This document shows positions 9,961-22,399 of a stretch of DNA of 64,000 nt, one piece after another. Position numbers and translations under genes: made by a program. Numbering within the stretch: the stretch's first letter is position 1; every line of letters starts with the position of its first letter. The stretch spans positions 100,096 through 164,095 of the forward strand of contig MNCI01036301.1 in the NCBI GenBank assembly GCA_015680685.1, read 5' to 3'. The notes beneath the pieces are model-generated. The model was not told the DNA's origin. It ran no database searches and was given only the letters and a program-made list of their open reading frames with translations. This DNA is from Gnetum montanum (taxonomy: Eukaryota; Streptophyta; Gnetopsida; Gnetales; Gnetaceae).

Positions 9961-11370
9961 TCCTATCCAAAATAGAGTACTTAGTAAAAGTGGATTTTTT
10001 AAGTTTTTACAACCAAAAATGATGGATTTGTGGTAAATTTGAAAGGTCTGGGATAATTTCAAGTGGAAATTAAGGCACTGAAAGTGTAATGGAGTGGAGT
10101 TATACAATGAAGTTTTTTGAAAAGAATAAGGAAAAAGGACATGTAATGGTTCTAAGGAATGTTCAATTAAAATGATGACAAAGGAAAAAATAGATTTGGC
10201 AATGGAGTACTCAAAGGGTATAAAATGATGTGGCGGTGTGCATAAGTACAAATTGCAAAAGTTACACAAGTGGATCCTCTCCAAAGTAGATTCCAACCTA
10301 TCATGCCCTTGCATAACCACACTTGAAAATGTCCTTAGGCACTAGAAGGGTTAAATGCAATATGCACCTATGCAATAAAACACACACATGTTAAATACTA
10401 TCGCAATGAGGTATGACTTCTATGCCATACAAAACACAAGTTAGAAGTACCTGGACCATGAGATGAGATGAATTGTAGAAGGGATTGCAGAGATCGGGAT
10501 GTGAGGTAACTTACCTTGGGCATAATGAATCTTAAGTGTTATGCGTGATTAAAGTACCATTAGCCTTTCACTTCAAGATCAAAACCAAGTCCATACGTCT
10601 GATTAGTGACATCGCATTGTTTCATCTTAATGATAGATAACCATAAGAGCATCATGACAGCAAGGTGTATGATCACTTGGCATTTTGTGCAAAGGAGGAG
10701 TGATTTGAATTTTTTTGTAGCACATTTTTCTTGTGCTTTTCTATTCTACTTCATTTTTTTCTCTTTTTTTCTTGCTTTTTTCTTCTTCGCTCTTTTTTTT
10801 TTTCTTCTGGCCACTTTTGCACTTGGTCTTTCCCAAAGGTAATCTAGAGAAGCCACCAACCTTCAAGCATGGGTGCATGTCTTTCCAGTGGGACCCCCTA
10901 GAATAGCATTTTTTTCCTTCTTGAGTGCCTTTATTACCTCTCCTACTTCCATTGTTTGTTAGATCTACAAGGATCTTAGTACAACCAAGCTACATGATAG
11001 CACATACAGATGTCACCAAAGAGAATCCACAAGTTCCCTTCATGTCACACCCTTGCCATGCCCTCTTAGTCCATCACTCTTTGTTCAGGGCATAATGGGT
11101 ACAAAGTTACTTTAAGTTTTGATGATAACAAGAATATCATCATGCCCATAGTAGAACCTCTTATTAATAGAATGGATGGATGGATGTTGTGGCTCACTGT
11201 CCAAATAATTAGTCACTTGTGATTTGATAACATAGAAAAAAATCTCAATTGACTAGTTACATGAGTATTTTATTCATAGATGAGATTACCCACAAAAAGA
11301 TAAAATAAAAAATTGAAAAATGAGAAATTAGAAAACAAAAAATTGTAAAACCAAAGAAAAGAAAAAACAT
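9961..11370 (-). other. Element E 3' non-coding block (homologous to A, C and D)
   Basis: This block matches the 3' region of C in the same orientation: the GTGGATCCTC...CCAAAG segment at about 10268, the AAGCATGGGTGCATGTCTTT segment at about 10867, and the A-rich tract at about 11280-11360. In the other elements it follows integrase; here it follows gag directly, so pol was lost between. The antisense ORF seen in A, C and D is degraded here. Confidence 0.65.
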
Positions 11371-13755
11371 TTACCAATTCTGCTTGTTAGAATAAGGGGT
11401 ATCCCCTATGACTAAACCTTTGATCATGGTGAGAATTAATAAATGAAAAGTTAGGATCCATGCATATTGAAAATATTGGAGTCCAATCATATCCAAACCA
11501 CTGGGTGTCTTTTGTTGTAGTGGCAGGAATGTACCCAAATTAGGGTTCACACACTTCATTAAAGTAGGCATAGTGGGACAGATTATAAGATGTAGTCATG
11601 TGATAAGAAGTTAATCCACTATGACACTCATGACCATAAGATGGTATGCAAAGATTGATATGTTTCCTCATGTTGTTATATTCATTGGGCTGCATGGTTA
11701 TTGGAGTGTTAATTGGTGGCTTGGATAAGGTAACAGGAGGCGTTAAGTTTGAAGAGGAAGGTGCGTCATAGTGTTGGGCTTGTGCTGAGTTGTAAGATGT
11801 AGTGGTTTCAAAACCATGTTGTCTCTTTCTACAGCCATGCCTAAAGAAAGGATGCTTTTGACATTGTGGAGGACTCCCACTAATATTGATAATAACAGCA
11901 TAAGTAATGTTTGTTGGTTAGTGTTATGGTGAAAAACCTTTTGGTACAACTGGTGGCGATGTAGAAGGAGGTGAAGGATGAGAATATTGAGAGTAACGAG
12001 AAGTGTAAGGAACATGAGGTGGTGATCCAATAGGAGAGGACATGGGTTGATGATACTCGAGAGAATGATAACGATGAGGTGAAGTAGAGGATGTTGATCT
12101 AGTTTGATAAATAGGTTGTTGAACATAATAAGCACTTGGTTTAGGGTGATACTAAGGGTGTGGCTAGTTTGGCGGTGGCCTCCCCCACGATTAGGGGTTT
12201 TGCCACTATGGTTGAACACAGTACTTCTGTATGAATCTAGATGTAACATTCTTCTCTAATGCTCATGTAGATGTGACAAGATTGGGCATTGGCCTTTGGG
12301 GTGATCGTATAGGCAAACATCGCATTGATAATTATGATTTGTAGTTGAGCCCCTATCCCTATTTTCTTTAGTCCTTCTTTCCAATTGTTGAATGGTGTTC
12401 TATCCTATTTCTAGGTTTGGCATCCTCTGTTTGTTTTGGTTGTTAGAGTTATCTTGCGTAGTTCTACCTCTAATAATGTTTGCATATTCTATGCATTTTT
12501 CATGTACCCATTCCATCATCTTATTGATCTTTGCCTCAGTTTCAACTAGTGATTCTAGTATTGGCAAAGATGGAAATGGTTCCACCTCCTCAAGGTGAGT
12601 TGATTTCTCCTCTTCATGATTATGGACCTTCGTTACTTTAAGAGTTTGGTCTTGTTGAGATTTTTCAACATTCTCCCATTTTGCTATTTCTCCTTCTTCT
12701 TTTGCTACCCACTTAATAAGCTCTTGAAATTGGTGGGTTCATAGTTCATATAGTTGACCTAGGGCATACATCCCTAGGGTCTCCCTTGTCTTATTATGGA
12801 GCCCATCCATGAGGTGACACATTAACCTTTTCTCGGAGAACCCATGGCCTAGGCATTTGTTCAACAATGAGTAATATATTTCTAAGGCCATGTCTAAGGG
12901 TTCACATTACCCTTGTTTCCACTCTTGGATTTGTCTCCTTAAGGCTGACATGCTTGCATAAGTTTGATATCTTTCATTGAAGAGTTTCACCATTATAGGC
13001 CAATGAAAAATTGAATTTTGTTTTAAAGACATATAACATACTTTTACTTGGTCAACAAGTATCATAGGGAAGAGCTTAAGCCTTTGCCATCCATTCTTAA
13101 TGTTGTTCCATGCACATGCATCATGGAAGGCTTGTAAATGATGTTGTGGATCTAAATCATAGCCCTTTGAGAACTTAGGAAAGTTGTTTAAATCAAGCTT
13201 GGGTAGATGGATTTCCTTGTGATGCTTGCAAGATATTTGAACCACCTCTATTATATGAATTAGGCTCTTAGTGGCTAGCAGGGGTTCATCGTCACTAAAT
13301 AGGTTGTGAGTTCGTGAGTTGGAATGATGTTGTCTATGTTCATGTTGGTGTTCCTAATTTTGCCCATGGGTTCAATTTTTATTTCTATGCTAACCCCTTA
13401 GGGAATAGTCATTTGTGTCACAACCCAACATTGAAAGAGCAGAGGAAGAGAGGGAACTAGAAGACTCGTCATGACTTTTGTAAGTCTCCCAATCATTCCC
13501 TGATGTACTCTTGGTACCCGTTGAGAAGGTCCTAGGCCTTACGAGCCTCCCAATTCTATGCGATGCCCCATCTTCACTAGAGGTGTTTGAGTTGAATGAC
13601 AAGAGTCCTTGAGTATCATTGGGATGTCCATGAACATATGAAACTCTTGCATAAGATTGAGTACTCCAAACTTCTTCTTTGTCATAAATTTTATTGGTTC
13701 TCCAATGAATTGCCTTGCTAGTTGTTGTGTTATTGCTATCTTGTGAAAGAGACAT
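11371..13755 (-). pseudogene. Element E gag
   Basis: The frame starts at the ATG at 13755 (MSLSQDSNN...), 115 bases downstream of the PBS. The gag core is at about 13245-12907, with NFPKFSKGYDLDPQHHLQAF and the later conserved W and LFNERYQTY block, as in plant Ty3 Gag. A zinc-knuckle-like CDVCLYDHPKGQC lies at about 12324-12286 (C-x2-C-x3-H-x4-C). The linker to about 11371 matches the gag end of A. The reading is broken by several stops. Gag would form the particle packaging the RNA. It is the only structural gene in E. Confidence 0.8.
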
Positions 13756-13871
13756 TGTTGTGAATTATGTGTGAATTAATTGAATTTAATTTCTTTGTTT
13801 AAAAGATATATCATTAATACCTTGTTATAGTGATCTTGTATGATATAACTAATTTATATAACTAGCACCAT

Positions 13872-13889
13872 CCCTGAAAATGACACCAA
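13872..13889 (-). promoter_or_regulatory. Element E primer-binding site
   Basis: The minus strand reads TTGGTGTCATTTTCAGGG directly after the 5' LTR. It aligns at its start with the tRNA-Asp type site TGGCGCCGTTGCCGGGGA, but differs at many positions in the second half. Confidence 0.55.
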
Positions 13890-14756
13890 TGATGAGTGGT
13901 GAGGTACCCCTACACTCAACCATACGAATACGAGCATGTACATGTGATCCAGTCAAACTTTACAGACAGACTAGTTGTAGCATCTAAATAGTTATACGTT
14001 GATCACAATTCATTGTCTTTCCACCTGGACTAGTATTTGCTTTGTCACGTATGGTTTAGTCCAGAGTGAGGTGTATGATGTGGTTTTTCCTACTATGCTA
14101 CTCCTGAGGATAATAAGAAATAACTTAATTAAGCTAATGAGCAATAGGAAATAAGATCTAAGGTAGCCTAAGTGCGATGAGCATCCATCCTTAATCATCC
14201 ATACGCATCTTGGACTTTGTGTACTACTTCTAGGATTACTAAGCACACATTACTCGAAGCACTACTTAATACGCTACTAGGTTACCACGCAGTTACATTT
14301 AAATGTTCGTGATTAAAGCATACTCATTTCACATTAACAACAAGAGTAGTAGATGATAATAAAAGAAATATTAACTAAGAAAACAATAATAAATAATAAA
14401 TGAATAATTAAAACAATCGAAAGCTAAGTGAATGCTGTAATGATGGAGTAATCTCGATATTTATTGCCAATTGTGTGCGTGTCCAAGTACATCACACTCG
14501 AACAAAGGTTTTGTACAATTACAAGCATCACACTATGGGCATGCATTTGGGAAAAAACTAAAAACTGAAAACTGACTAAAGACTAAAGACTGATAAAAAG
14601 GACCGACTAATGAATTAACAGAAGACTCTTTCACTATGTGCTTAAATGCTATATTTATAGGCTAACATAGGAATCACAATATCATGTATACAATATTGTA
14701 TCTAGGTTGTGATATGGCGTACCCAATATTGGGGCTTGGCAAACCACGATTCATCA
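13890..14756 (-). repeat. Element E 5' LTR
   Basis: This 867-bp partner of 5948-6813 starts TGATGAGTGG and ends GATTCATCA on the plus strand. Decayed palindromes lie at about 14683-14735. It is followed at 14757-14761 by TTAGT, the right-hand target duplication. Confidence 0.88.
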
Positions 14757-14839
14757 TTAGTCTATAATTCCATACCTTCCCAATATTTTGTAAGGAACTT
14801 GTTTCTCCTCTTATTCACTCAAGAATGAGTTTTTATTTA

Positions 14840-15715
14840 GTTGTGGGCGTATGATGGATTATCATATGATTGGCTCTGATATTGGATATTTGATATTAGA
14901 TACATGATGTCGGAGCCTGGGATGCGATGTCGAATATATGATATCGTGGGGTATATGCTGGCCTATAAATATAGTGCTCAGGCTCATGATTTTTAGGAGG
15001 TTTTTTGATAATTTTTGTCATAGATAGTGAAGCTCTTATAGTTTGTTTTCTCCAGAGTTAGAATATTTTTTAAGTTCCCACAGCAGGAGTCTAAGTATGT
15101 ATGAATCTTTGTTCAAACATTAATGTACTTGAGCACAATAGTGTGACGAGAATAAAAATGAACCCTTTTGATCATCCTCGCAGCATTGAGAATAGATTAA
15201 TGTTTTCTTGATGCATTTAATATTCATGCACTTTATTCTTATGCACTTCACTTTAATGCACTTTAATAAAGTAATTTCTAGTTAATGAACACAAGCATGA
15301 CCACCTTGAGCATATGTGTAACACTTGGTAACCTGGAAACACTTAATGTTTGGTAGCCAAGTAGCACTATACGTGTTCAGGATATGTTTGGAAAGTGGGA
15401 ACGAGTACTTGTGTTAGGCTAGTTAGGTAGTAGATAAACTAGATCTTATATTACTCTACCTTTCATTCTTGTTGTAGGTGATTAAATTTATAAAACATAA
15501 AAAATGATAAAAATCATATACCTCAATTACACTTAAACCATATCCTTGAGCTTCACAAGCATAGTTGGGAAGACAACAAACATTCTCAATGCCCATTTCA
15601 CCTCCTAGAGAATTTGTGCACTGGAGAACTATAGGTCCACGAAATTCGACTAGATCACACGTGAACACCTTAGTGATTCCTATGGTTGGGTGTAGGGATA
15701 CCTCATTGCTCATCA
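14840..15715 (+). repeat. Element A terminal purine tract and 3' LTR
   Basis: GTTGTGGGCGTA (14840-14851) is followed by an LTR from TGATGGATTATC (14852) to TCATCA (15715), 864 bp. TATAAATATA lies at 14964-14973, with GATATC/GATGTCG-type motifs upstream at about 14870-14945. The next bases (CAAGG) do not form a PBS, so this is the 3' LTR. The other copy of A's duplication is not in the window. Confidence 0.85.
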
Positions 15716-16033
15716 CAAGGCAATAAACTTAAAAAAAAAAGGGAAGCTATTTCAAGTTAGCTCAAAGAATTAAAGATTTTTCTAGATCCTCTAGACTCAA
15801 ATAGGAAATTTTATAAAGAAATGACTATTAAATTGCTCAAGATGCTTTTCAAAGACAACATAAGCTCTTATATGGAAACCAAATATAAGTCTAGAATTGT
15901 GCGAAAATAGAGCTATAAGAGCAATTAGAAAATCCCAAAATTAAATGTCAAGCATGATACTATTTAAACCATTAGCTAAGCAACTAAGACAAAGTGAGAA
16001 GAAAAGAATGCACATGATTTAAACAAAGCAACT
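15716..16033. other. AT-rich sequence, nothing recognised
   Basis: Between the LTR of A and element H I see AT-rich sequence without coding signs or repeat ends. With 22400-22900 it is the DNA that H was inserted into. AAATT at 16034-16038 is the left target duplication of H. Confidence 0.5.
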
Positions 16034-16038
16034 AAATT

Positions 16039-16621
16039 TGTGAGAGATGTCCCAGATGGTGGTTCTCTTGGGCTCTCCCCATGGTTCGGGGGCCATGGAA
16101 CACTTTGAGACACCCTTGGATGGCTCTCAAGTGTTACAAAACCCACTTCGGCTTGGTGGTACCAGGCTAGCAATAGGGCACCCTCCTGTTGCAACTCTCT
16201 TCTCTAATTCCTCTTCCTTCCCTCTTCTCCATGGAGAACTACATGGCCCTGATTCTATGGCAGTCGTAGATATGTAGGCAGCCAAGACTGGATAGTTTTG
16301 GTGCAATGTCAAGCCACACTTTGTACCAGATCGTGAGGGATCTAGGGGTGAGGCACCTTCCCTTGTAGGTGCATTGTCTCCCCTCTCATCGATGTTGTCT
16401 ACAAGGTTGTATGTGTGCTTGCTTGCTTGGTCCTTATTTTGGAGTTGTTTACCCTCCATGAGGTGTGTGGTCATGTACATTAAGAAGCTATGCTTTTGCT
16501 TGCACTCACTCGTGAGATGCTTGCTTGCTTGAGGCATATTCCCCAGGTCTTCTGCCCCAGATCCATTGGATCTTCGTGAATTCCTTGGGGTGCCGGACAA
16601 TGTCGGGGCAACGTTGTTACA
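16039..16621 (+). repeat. Element H 5' LTR
   Basis: Runs from TGTGAGAGATG to AACGTTGTTACA and is directly followed by GA and the PBS. Reading frames within it on both strands are chance frames in LTR sequence, also present in the other LTR copy. Confidence 0.93.
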
Positions 16622-16623
16622 GA

Positions 16624-16635
16624 TGGTATCAGAGC
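16624..16635 (+). promoter_or_regulatory. Element H primer-binding site for initiator tRNA-Met
   Basis: TGGTATCAGAGC, two bases after the 5' LTR, is the classic plant site complementary to the 3' end of tRNA-iMet. It separates H from the tRNA-Asp primed gypsy elements in the rest of the window. Confidence 0.93.
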
Positions 16636-19600
16636 TTTTGTGAAATTGTGTTGTGATATGGTTGTGCTCTTTGGTTGTGATTCTCCATTGAGCTTGTTTG
16701 GTTAATGGTCCCTCTGGATTGATACCTAGGTGATCTAGGGTCATATCCTTATGTACTTTGAAGAGTTGCCTGATGATAATGTTCTACACTCTTCATGAGG
16801 GAATAGATGTTTAGTTGAGAGTAATAGATGTATGTTGCTCTCCGTCAAGATATAAACGATTGTGTTGTGGTGATGTCCTCCACTTGTTTACTTGTGGTTG
16901 GACTAGTTATGATTGTATGCGATATGGTTGAGAGGAGTTCTACTGGAAAATCAAGAATTTTGTTGCTCAAGGAGCTCCCATCTCAGGTCTCTAATGATTC
17001 ATCTGGGATGAATTGAACCCAGTCTCCATTTCGGTTTCCACCCAGATGACATGTTTCGAGATGGCATTTGTTGAATCATGCAGGATATGATATCCTTGGC
17101 ACTCCCACTCATTCTAGATATAGTGAGAGTATGGGAAAATACAAAATGGGACAAGATGGTTCCCAGGTACCTCAAGATGGAGGTCTTTTGGACATGTGCT
17201 CTTGGGGAGCCTTGTTCTGGGTGGACTAAGACCATTGCCGGTAGACTTCATATGTTCGTGCTTACGATTGTATGTTTGTCTATTTGTGTATGTGTGTCTC
17301 CTTGGTTGCACTTCGAATTCTGCATGCATGTTATCTTGGTCATGTTTATCATTCGTAATGCAAGGCTTAATGTTTTACGTGATATGATGACTTATTGTTG
17401 GGAATGTTGAGGATGCAGTGGTTATTTATGTCATCCCAAAGCCAAATGGTTGTTGTCTTGTTTGACAACTTATTATGCATGAGGCATGATTACCCTTATT
17501 GTTGATCCTTGCGAGTTGTGCTCCTTGTTGAGCTGGTGGTGTTGCCCTTGGGCCTGGTGGCATCACTATTTTGATTGGTGATATTTCTTGGTCACTTTGT
17601 TTCAAAGAATATTGGTGTGTTGGTTCTTATTGAGACCTCACCTCGTTTGATGAAAGTCTTCCTGTGAACACATCCTCCTTGATGTTACTCATTGTTGCGA
17701 GAATTGGTTTGATGCAGACTTGTTGTTGGATAGACCTTGGTCTTCCTCCTTATTTTTGGGTTGAGTTGACGATTGTCTATTGCCCATGACTCATACGAGT
17801 GTGTTGAAATTTTGGTCCTAGTTGAGGCCAATGTTAGTTGCTAGGAATGATTGTTATGTATGAATCTTGAAATTCTGAGAGTGTGCTATCTCTCTCTTGG
17901 TGTGCCTCATGATGAAATCATTGGTTTGAGTGGGGATCAAATTCCTCCATCAATGTTTGCATGACTGATCTTTATGCATGTTGTTGAGGTCTTGAATTTT
18001 ATGATGTGCAAGAGTGATATGACTTGTTATATGATCATCCTTGATGGTTGTGAATGCGGTTGATGTGCTAATCATGTTCCTGCTAACTTCTATGTTTTTG
18101 AGCTTGTGTCTCAGTGTTTGCAGGTAGCATAGGTACAAAGATGCAGCCAGTGGTGACCTCAGTTGATTCTGTGAGCACTATGTCTATGGGGAAGATATGT
18201 GCTCCTGAGACCTTCATGAACTGATTATTTGGTCTCAGAATCCCAACATTGGGTTGTGGATTTTTCAGTACCTTGGCTGTGATGGATCAGCAGCTACATC
18301 ATGATTTGTTTGCCTCTTAGTGCTGGGGGAGCACTAATAGAGGACGGTGATATGTCCTAGACCCTACAGATATTGGGCTAGTAGATGGCATGAAATGGTA
18401 TCCTTGGCCATGCTAAATACTGATGGCCCAGGAGTGGCCAATGCAATGAGGTCCCACTATGGCAGGATGGTGGATACTCCATTGGTGTGTTTCATTATTC
18501 GATCGTTGCATTCATGTCTCGAATTGTTTTTGTTCGAGGTTATCCGTGCAGTCGGTTCAGTGTGACAGTAGATCATGTATCTTTTGAGACAGTGCTACAA
18601 TGATAGATGATCGTTTATGCTTCGTGATAGAGATGCTTCGTGATAGAGACAGGTTTTTCTCAAAACAGCATGGTTCTTCATGGTATGCTCTTGGTGGCCT
18701 AAATCCTTTAGCCTAGGGTGGGCTTGGGTAGTTTGTCCTATAGTCTTTTAGGCTTGGGTAGCATTCCCAAATACCATGTGTGTTCCCATATATGAATGTA
18801 ATCCAATCCTTGGGTATGAAATGTACCCTTGTGGTATTCTCAATTCGGTTGCATGCACTCAAAAGTGCTGGATGTATTGCCTATATGACTTAGTTGTCTC
18901 CTAGTTGTAGGCTTATGCCACACCTTGTGACAAGGCCAAGCTTGATGTATGGTGTTTTCCTGGTGCTTGTTTTAGAGCGCCCTTGCTATATGTTGTAAAT
19001 GGCCTTTGTGCCTTGATGTATAATTCTGCTGAAAACCTCATGAGAAATGCTTCAGTTGTGATATGGTGTTGTAATGAATGGACCAGGGCATGTCCTTGCC
19101 CATTATGCTCTTTAACTGGTGCCATGTGTTCTTGATGATGTTGGCATGCCTAGATGGTGTGTGCTTGGTGAACATCCTTGAGATAGGACAAAACTTGGGA
19201 ACACATTCTCTTGTGTCCCTGGACTAGCAAAGATCTGTCCACAGATGATCGATGATGACTGAAATTCAGATCAATGTGATGTCTAGCGGTGGATTTGAGT
19301 TGAGTTCTGGGTATTGGCACCTAGACTTGCTCTTCCATGTTGGAAGCAATCAAGGAGCAGCTATCCAAACGTTGGGATGGTGGTCCATCCTTGAATATAT
19401 GACGTTACAGATACAGAAATTATGATTTCTCTTGGTGGGCCTGAATGTGCTCGAAACACTTGAGTCGATGCTCTCATCTTTGGGGGTTTCTAATGATTTG
19501 TGCATGTTGTTGGGCTCTCGTGACAAATTGCTTCTAGTGCTTTGGAGAGCTATGATGCGCTCTCATAGATTGGGATTTGGTGTGTTTGTTGTCTATGGTG

Positions 19601-21797
19601 TGATTTTGTGATTGGGGACTCATTGTGCCTAATAGGCTATGGTGTCTTGCTGAATTTTCCTGTGTACTCCTGTCCCTTATGTATACTAATGTATCATGCA
19701 GTCCCTCCCGGATGTATTGTCCCATGTCTCTAGTGTGAGGTTAATTCATGTTGGTGTTCTTACCTCCCTGGTGGGATAGCAGAGTTGATCATGAGGGATC
19801 ATCCTACATTTCAATGGATGCCCTCTTCAGTTCCTGACATAATAAGGTAGGTGGTATTGAGACGGTTGTCTCCTATAAGCAGTTGGTGTTTTGAACTTAT
19901 TCCTAGTAGTGATCCCATGTTCATGAACTCATGGGGCTTGTTCTCAAAGACAGAATGTTATTACCTTGGTGAAATTCATGAAACCTCATTTGTGAGGTCG
20001 TGTTGTTGATGTAAATCAAAGATACATATTGCTCTTCGTGTAAGCAAGGCATGATGTTGTGTACTCTCAGTTTTGGGGTCTTCAGAGAAACTTCCTTGTT
20101 GGGGTTCTTTGGTAGACCTTCCTTATTGTAAACCCTTCGGGGATGAATTGTTTTGTGTTTGAGTTGTAAATGATGTTGATGAAAGCCCATTCCATGTAAA
20201 ACTATCTTGAGGACCTGGTCCTCCTAAGGGCAAGATGTTGTTGATGACTTGTGTCTGTTGTTGGGTTGAATGACAATAGGTAGTGGTGCGGCCTTGTCCA
20301 CCACAAATTTATGTAAATGGGCTTGACTGGGATGTATGAAACAAAACCCAGATCTCCCAAGATGAAACAAAAATGCTTGGTGTCTCGAGTTGTTCTCAAG
20401 CTGAAAATTGAATTTGGGTAAGACTTGTGAACCCATGTCTTCCCTTAGCTGATGACAGTTCCAGATATGGTTCTATTGGCTATATTGACTACTTGGGCGT
20501 GTATGATGGCTAAGGTGTAGCTGGGCTACTATACTTCCCTATGGAAGAAACCTTCTAAAGAGGATCCTTCCTGCAAGTGCAAAATCTATTGAAAGGTGTT
20601 GATTGCGAGACTGGCAGTCGTTCTTGAGATAGTGGGGAAATGCAAATTTTGAGAACGTTGATGTTCCTCAGAGAATTCATGAACTGGTTCAAATAATGGT
20701 GCTTGTCCCATAACTTGGAGTTGATGGATAGCTTGCATGTGGCAAATGTGGGTGATCCTTCTCCATGAACAAGATATTATGGTTGCATTCGATGGTGTGC
20801 TTATGGCTAATATGAGATAGGTGATGGAGGATTGTCATGGGGTTGGTTGCCGAATTGACCCTCCCTTGTTCTAACATTTGAGCAGGCGTTCTTGATGTTG
20901 GACAATCACAAGAGGTGTTGTTGATAGTTGGGGCTTGTTGTATGTTAGCCTCTTGGAGAAGTTTCCAAACAGATTTTTAGATCTTCTCTCTTGTTGGAAT
21001 GATGAATGATGAATTGAGGCATGCGATGCTGGTGTCTGCAAATGGCAAGGTCAAGTTCAAAAGATCTGTCCTTGTACCTTGTTTGTATGGGAGAACATGC
21101 TTGACTCCCTTCATACCAGCTTGAACAAACATGATGAGAAAAAGAGAATGCGCATGGTATCGATGCATGTGGAATCAATGCTTAGAGGGTTGCACTGGTG
21201 AGACCCCATGGGTCTCAATGCGAGTGGCAGATCATGGAGTTCTGATCTCGATGCGAGTGGCAGAACATGCAGTTCTGGCAAGCATGAGTTGCTTGCGGAG
21301 ACATGGCTCTTCGGAGCATGTCCTCCCTCTCGGTGTGATGTTCCCAAGTCCCTCACCATGGGTAGTGGCCTTGGTGAGCCCTCAAAAATAAAAAAAATAA
21401 AAGAAATCAATGGGTGCTGAGATGCCATTCACAGAGGAACTCAGCGAGACTTGTGGAAGAGGAGCTGTCTTCTTGCATAAGTATGGGTTTACGCAAGAAG
21501 ATATGTCTCTAGACCCTCAGAAGGGACAGATCTAGGGGACACCTTAGAGACATTGGCTCTTTGGGTTGGACTCTCCCGCTCGTATTGAGAAGGGAAGTCT
21601 TGGGCTTCCTCCAATTGCCCTTGCTTTTCATGCAAGGCATTGGATGGAAGGATGTATCAGGTGTTGGGGTTGATACCTTTCTTCAAGCCTGGTGTCTAAG
21701 GAGTTGATGGATCCATAGAATTGACGGAGTTCCGAACCCATGTAGAAGTGTACACTCGAAGCTATCCTAGGCTTCGCTCCAAGGACGTCGCTTCTTT
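16636..21797 (+). other. Element H interior, non-coding
   Basis: No long frame or retroelement motif is visible on either strand; the longest frames are about 110 codons or less. The sequence is T- and G-rich on the plus strand. A 33-bp unit with ATGCGAGTGGCAGA is tandemly duplicated at 21213-21245 and 21246-21278. The interior probably serves only for packaging and reverse transcription by proteins from another element. Confidence 0.65.
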
Positions 21798-21811
21798 GTG
21801 TGGGGGAGGAT
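21798..21811 (+). promoter_or_regulatory. Element H polypurine tract
   Basis: GTGTGGGGGAGGAT directly precedes the 3' LTR at 21812. Confidence 0.85.
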
Positions 21812-22394
21812 TGTGAGAGATGTCCCAGATGGTGGTTCTCTTGGGCTCTCCCCATGGTTCGGGGGCCATGGAACACTTTGAGGCGCCCTTGGGTGGCTCT
21901 CAAGTGTTACAAAACCCACCCCGGCTTGGTGGTACCAAGCTAGCAACAGGGCACCCTCCTGTTGCAACTCTCTTCTCTAAGTCGTCTTCCTTCCCTCTTC
22001 TTCGTGGAGAACTACATGGCCCTGATTCTACGACGGTCGTAGATATGTAGGTAGCCAAGACTGGATAGTTTTGGTGCGATGCCAAACCACACTTTGTACT
22101 AAATCGTGAGGGATCTGGGGGTGAGGCACCTTCTTTTGTAGGTGCATCGTCTCCCCTCTCATCGATGTTGTCTACAAGGTTGTGTGTGTGCTTGTTTGCT
22201 TGGTCCTTATTTTGGAGTTGTTTACCCTCCATGAGGTGCATGGTCATGTACGTTAAGAAGCTATGCTTCTGCTTGCACTCACTCGTGAGATGCTTGCTTG
22301 CTTGAGGCGTATTCCCCAGGTCTTCTGCCCCAGATCCATTGGATCTTCGTGAATTCCTTGGGGTGCCGGACAACGTCGGGACAACGTTGTTACA
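21812..22394 (+). repeat. Element H 3' LTR
   Basis: Same length (583 bp) and ends as 16039-16621. It is followed by AAATT (22395-22399), the right-hand target duplication. Confidence 0.93.
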
Positions 22395-22399
22395 AAATT

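Larger units (their letters stand above)
5948..14756 (-). mobile_element. Element E: non-autonomous gag-only Ty3/gypsy element with accessory ORF
   Basis: This 8.8-kb minus-strand element has two LTRs (13890-14756 and 5948-6813) and an exact 5-bp duplication, TTAGT, at 5943-5947 and 14757-14761. Sense order: 5' LTR, PBS (13889-13872), gag (13755-11371), a 3' non-coding block homologous to that of A, C and D, an internal U3-like promoter (about 9960-9860), an internal purine tract (about 9692), a long accessory ORF (9353-6997), terminal purine tract, 3' LTR. No protease, RT or integrase was found, so it would need enzymes from a relative. The LTRs differ strongly, mostly by transitions, so the insertion is old. 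Confidence 0.88.
205..15715 (+). mobile_element. Element A: 5'-truncated Athila/Tat-like Ty3/gypsy retrotransposon, interrupted by E
   Basis: A is on the plus strand. It starts inside the gag-protease region at 205, where the minus-strand LTR abuts it, and runs through protease, RT, RNase H, integrase and a 3' non-coding region to 5947. Element E interrupts it at 5948-14756. A resumes at 14757 and ends with a purine tract (14840-14851) and a 3' LTR (14852-15715). Joining the two sides of E restores sequence homologous to the same region of element C, which confirms the interruption. The 5' LTR, PBS and most of gag are missing. Many in-frame stops make it non-functional. Confidence 0.85.
16039..22394 (+). 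mobile_element. Element H: non-coding LTR retrotransposon derivative (LARD-like)
   Basis: This complete 6.36-kb element has LTRs of 583 bp each (16039-16621 and 21812-22394), termini TGTGAG...GTTACA, a PBS, a purine tract and an exact 5-bp duplication AAATT (16034-16038 and 22395-22399). The 5.2-kb interior shows no gag, protease, RT or integrase in any frame. By eye the LTRs differ at about 33 of 583 positions (about 5-6%), nearly all transitions, so it is younger than E. The family (copia or gypsy) cannot be told without coding sequence. Confidence 0.92.

Noticed and set aside
10606-10842. Plus-strand 78-codon frame rich in Phe
   Set aside because: It translates a T-rich low-complexity stretch in the 3' non-coding block of E.
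12392-12598. Plus-strand hydrophobic frame
   Set aside because: Antisense shadow of the gag of E.
16624-16635. Possible tRNA gene remnant
   Set aside because: Only a 12-base primer-binding site next to an LTR; no cloverleaf or box A/B promoter.
16047-16744. Open frames of up to 205 codons on both strands, repeated at 21820-22477
   Set aside because: They lie in the two LTR copies of H and are duplicated with them; neither strand shows a known domain.
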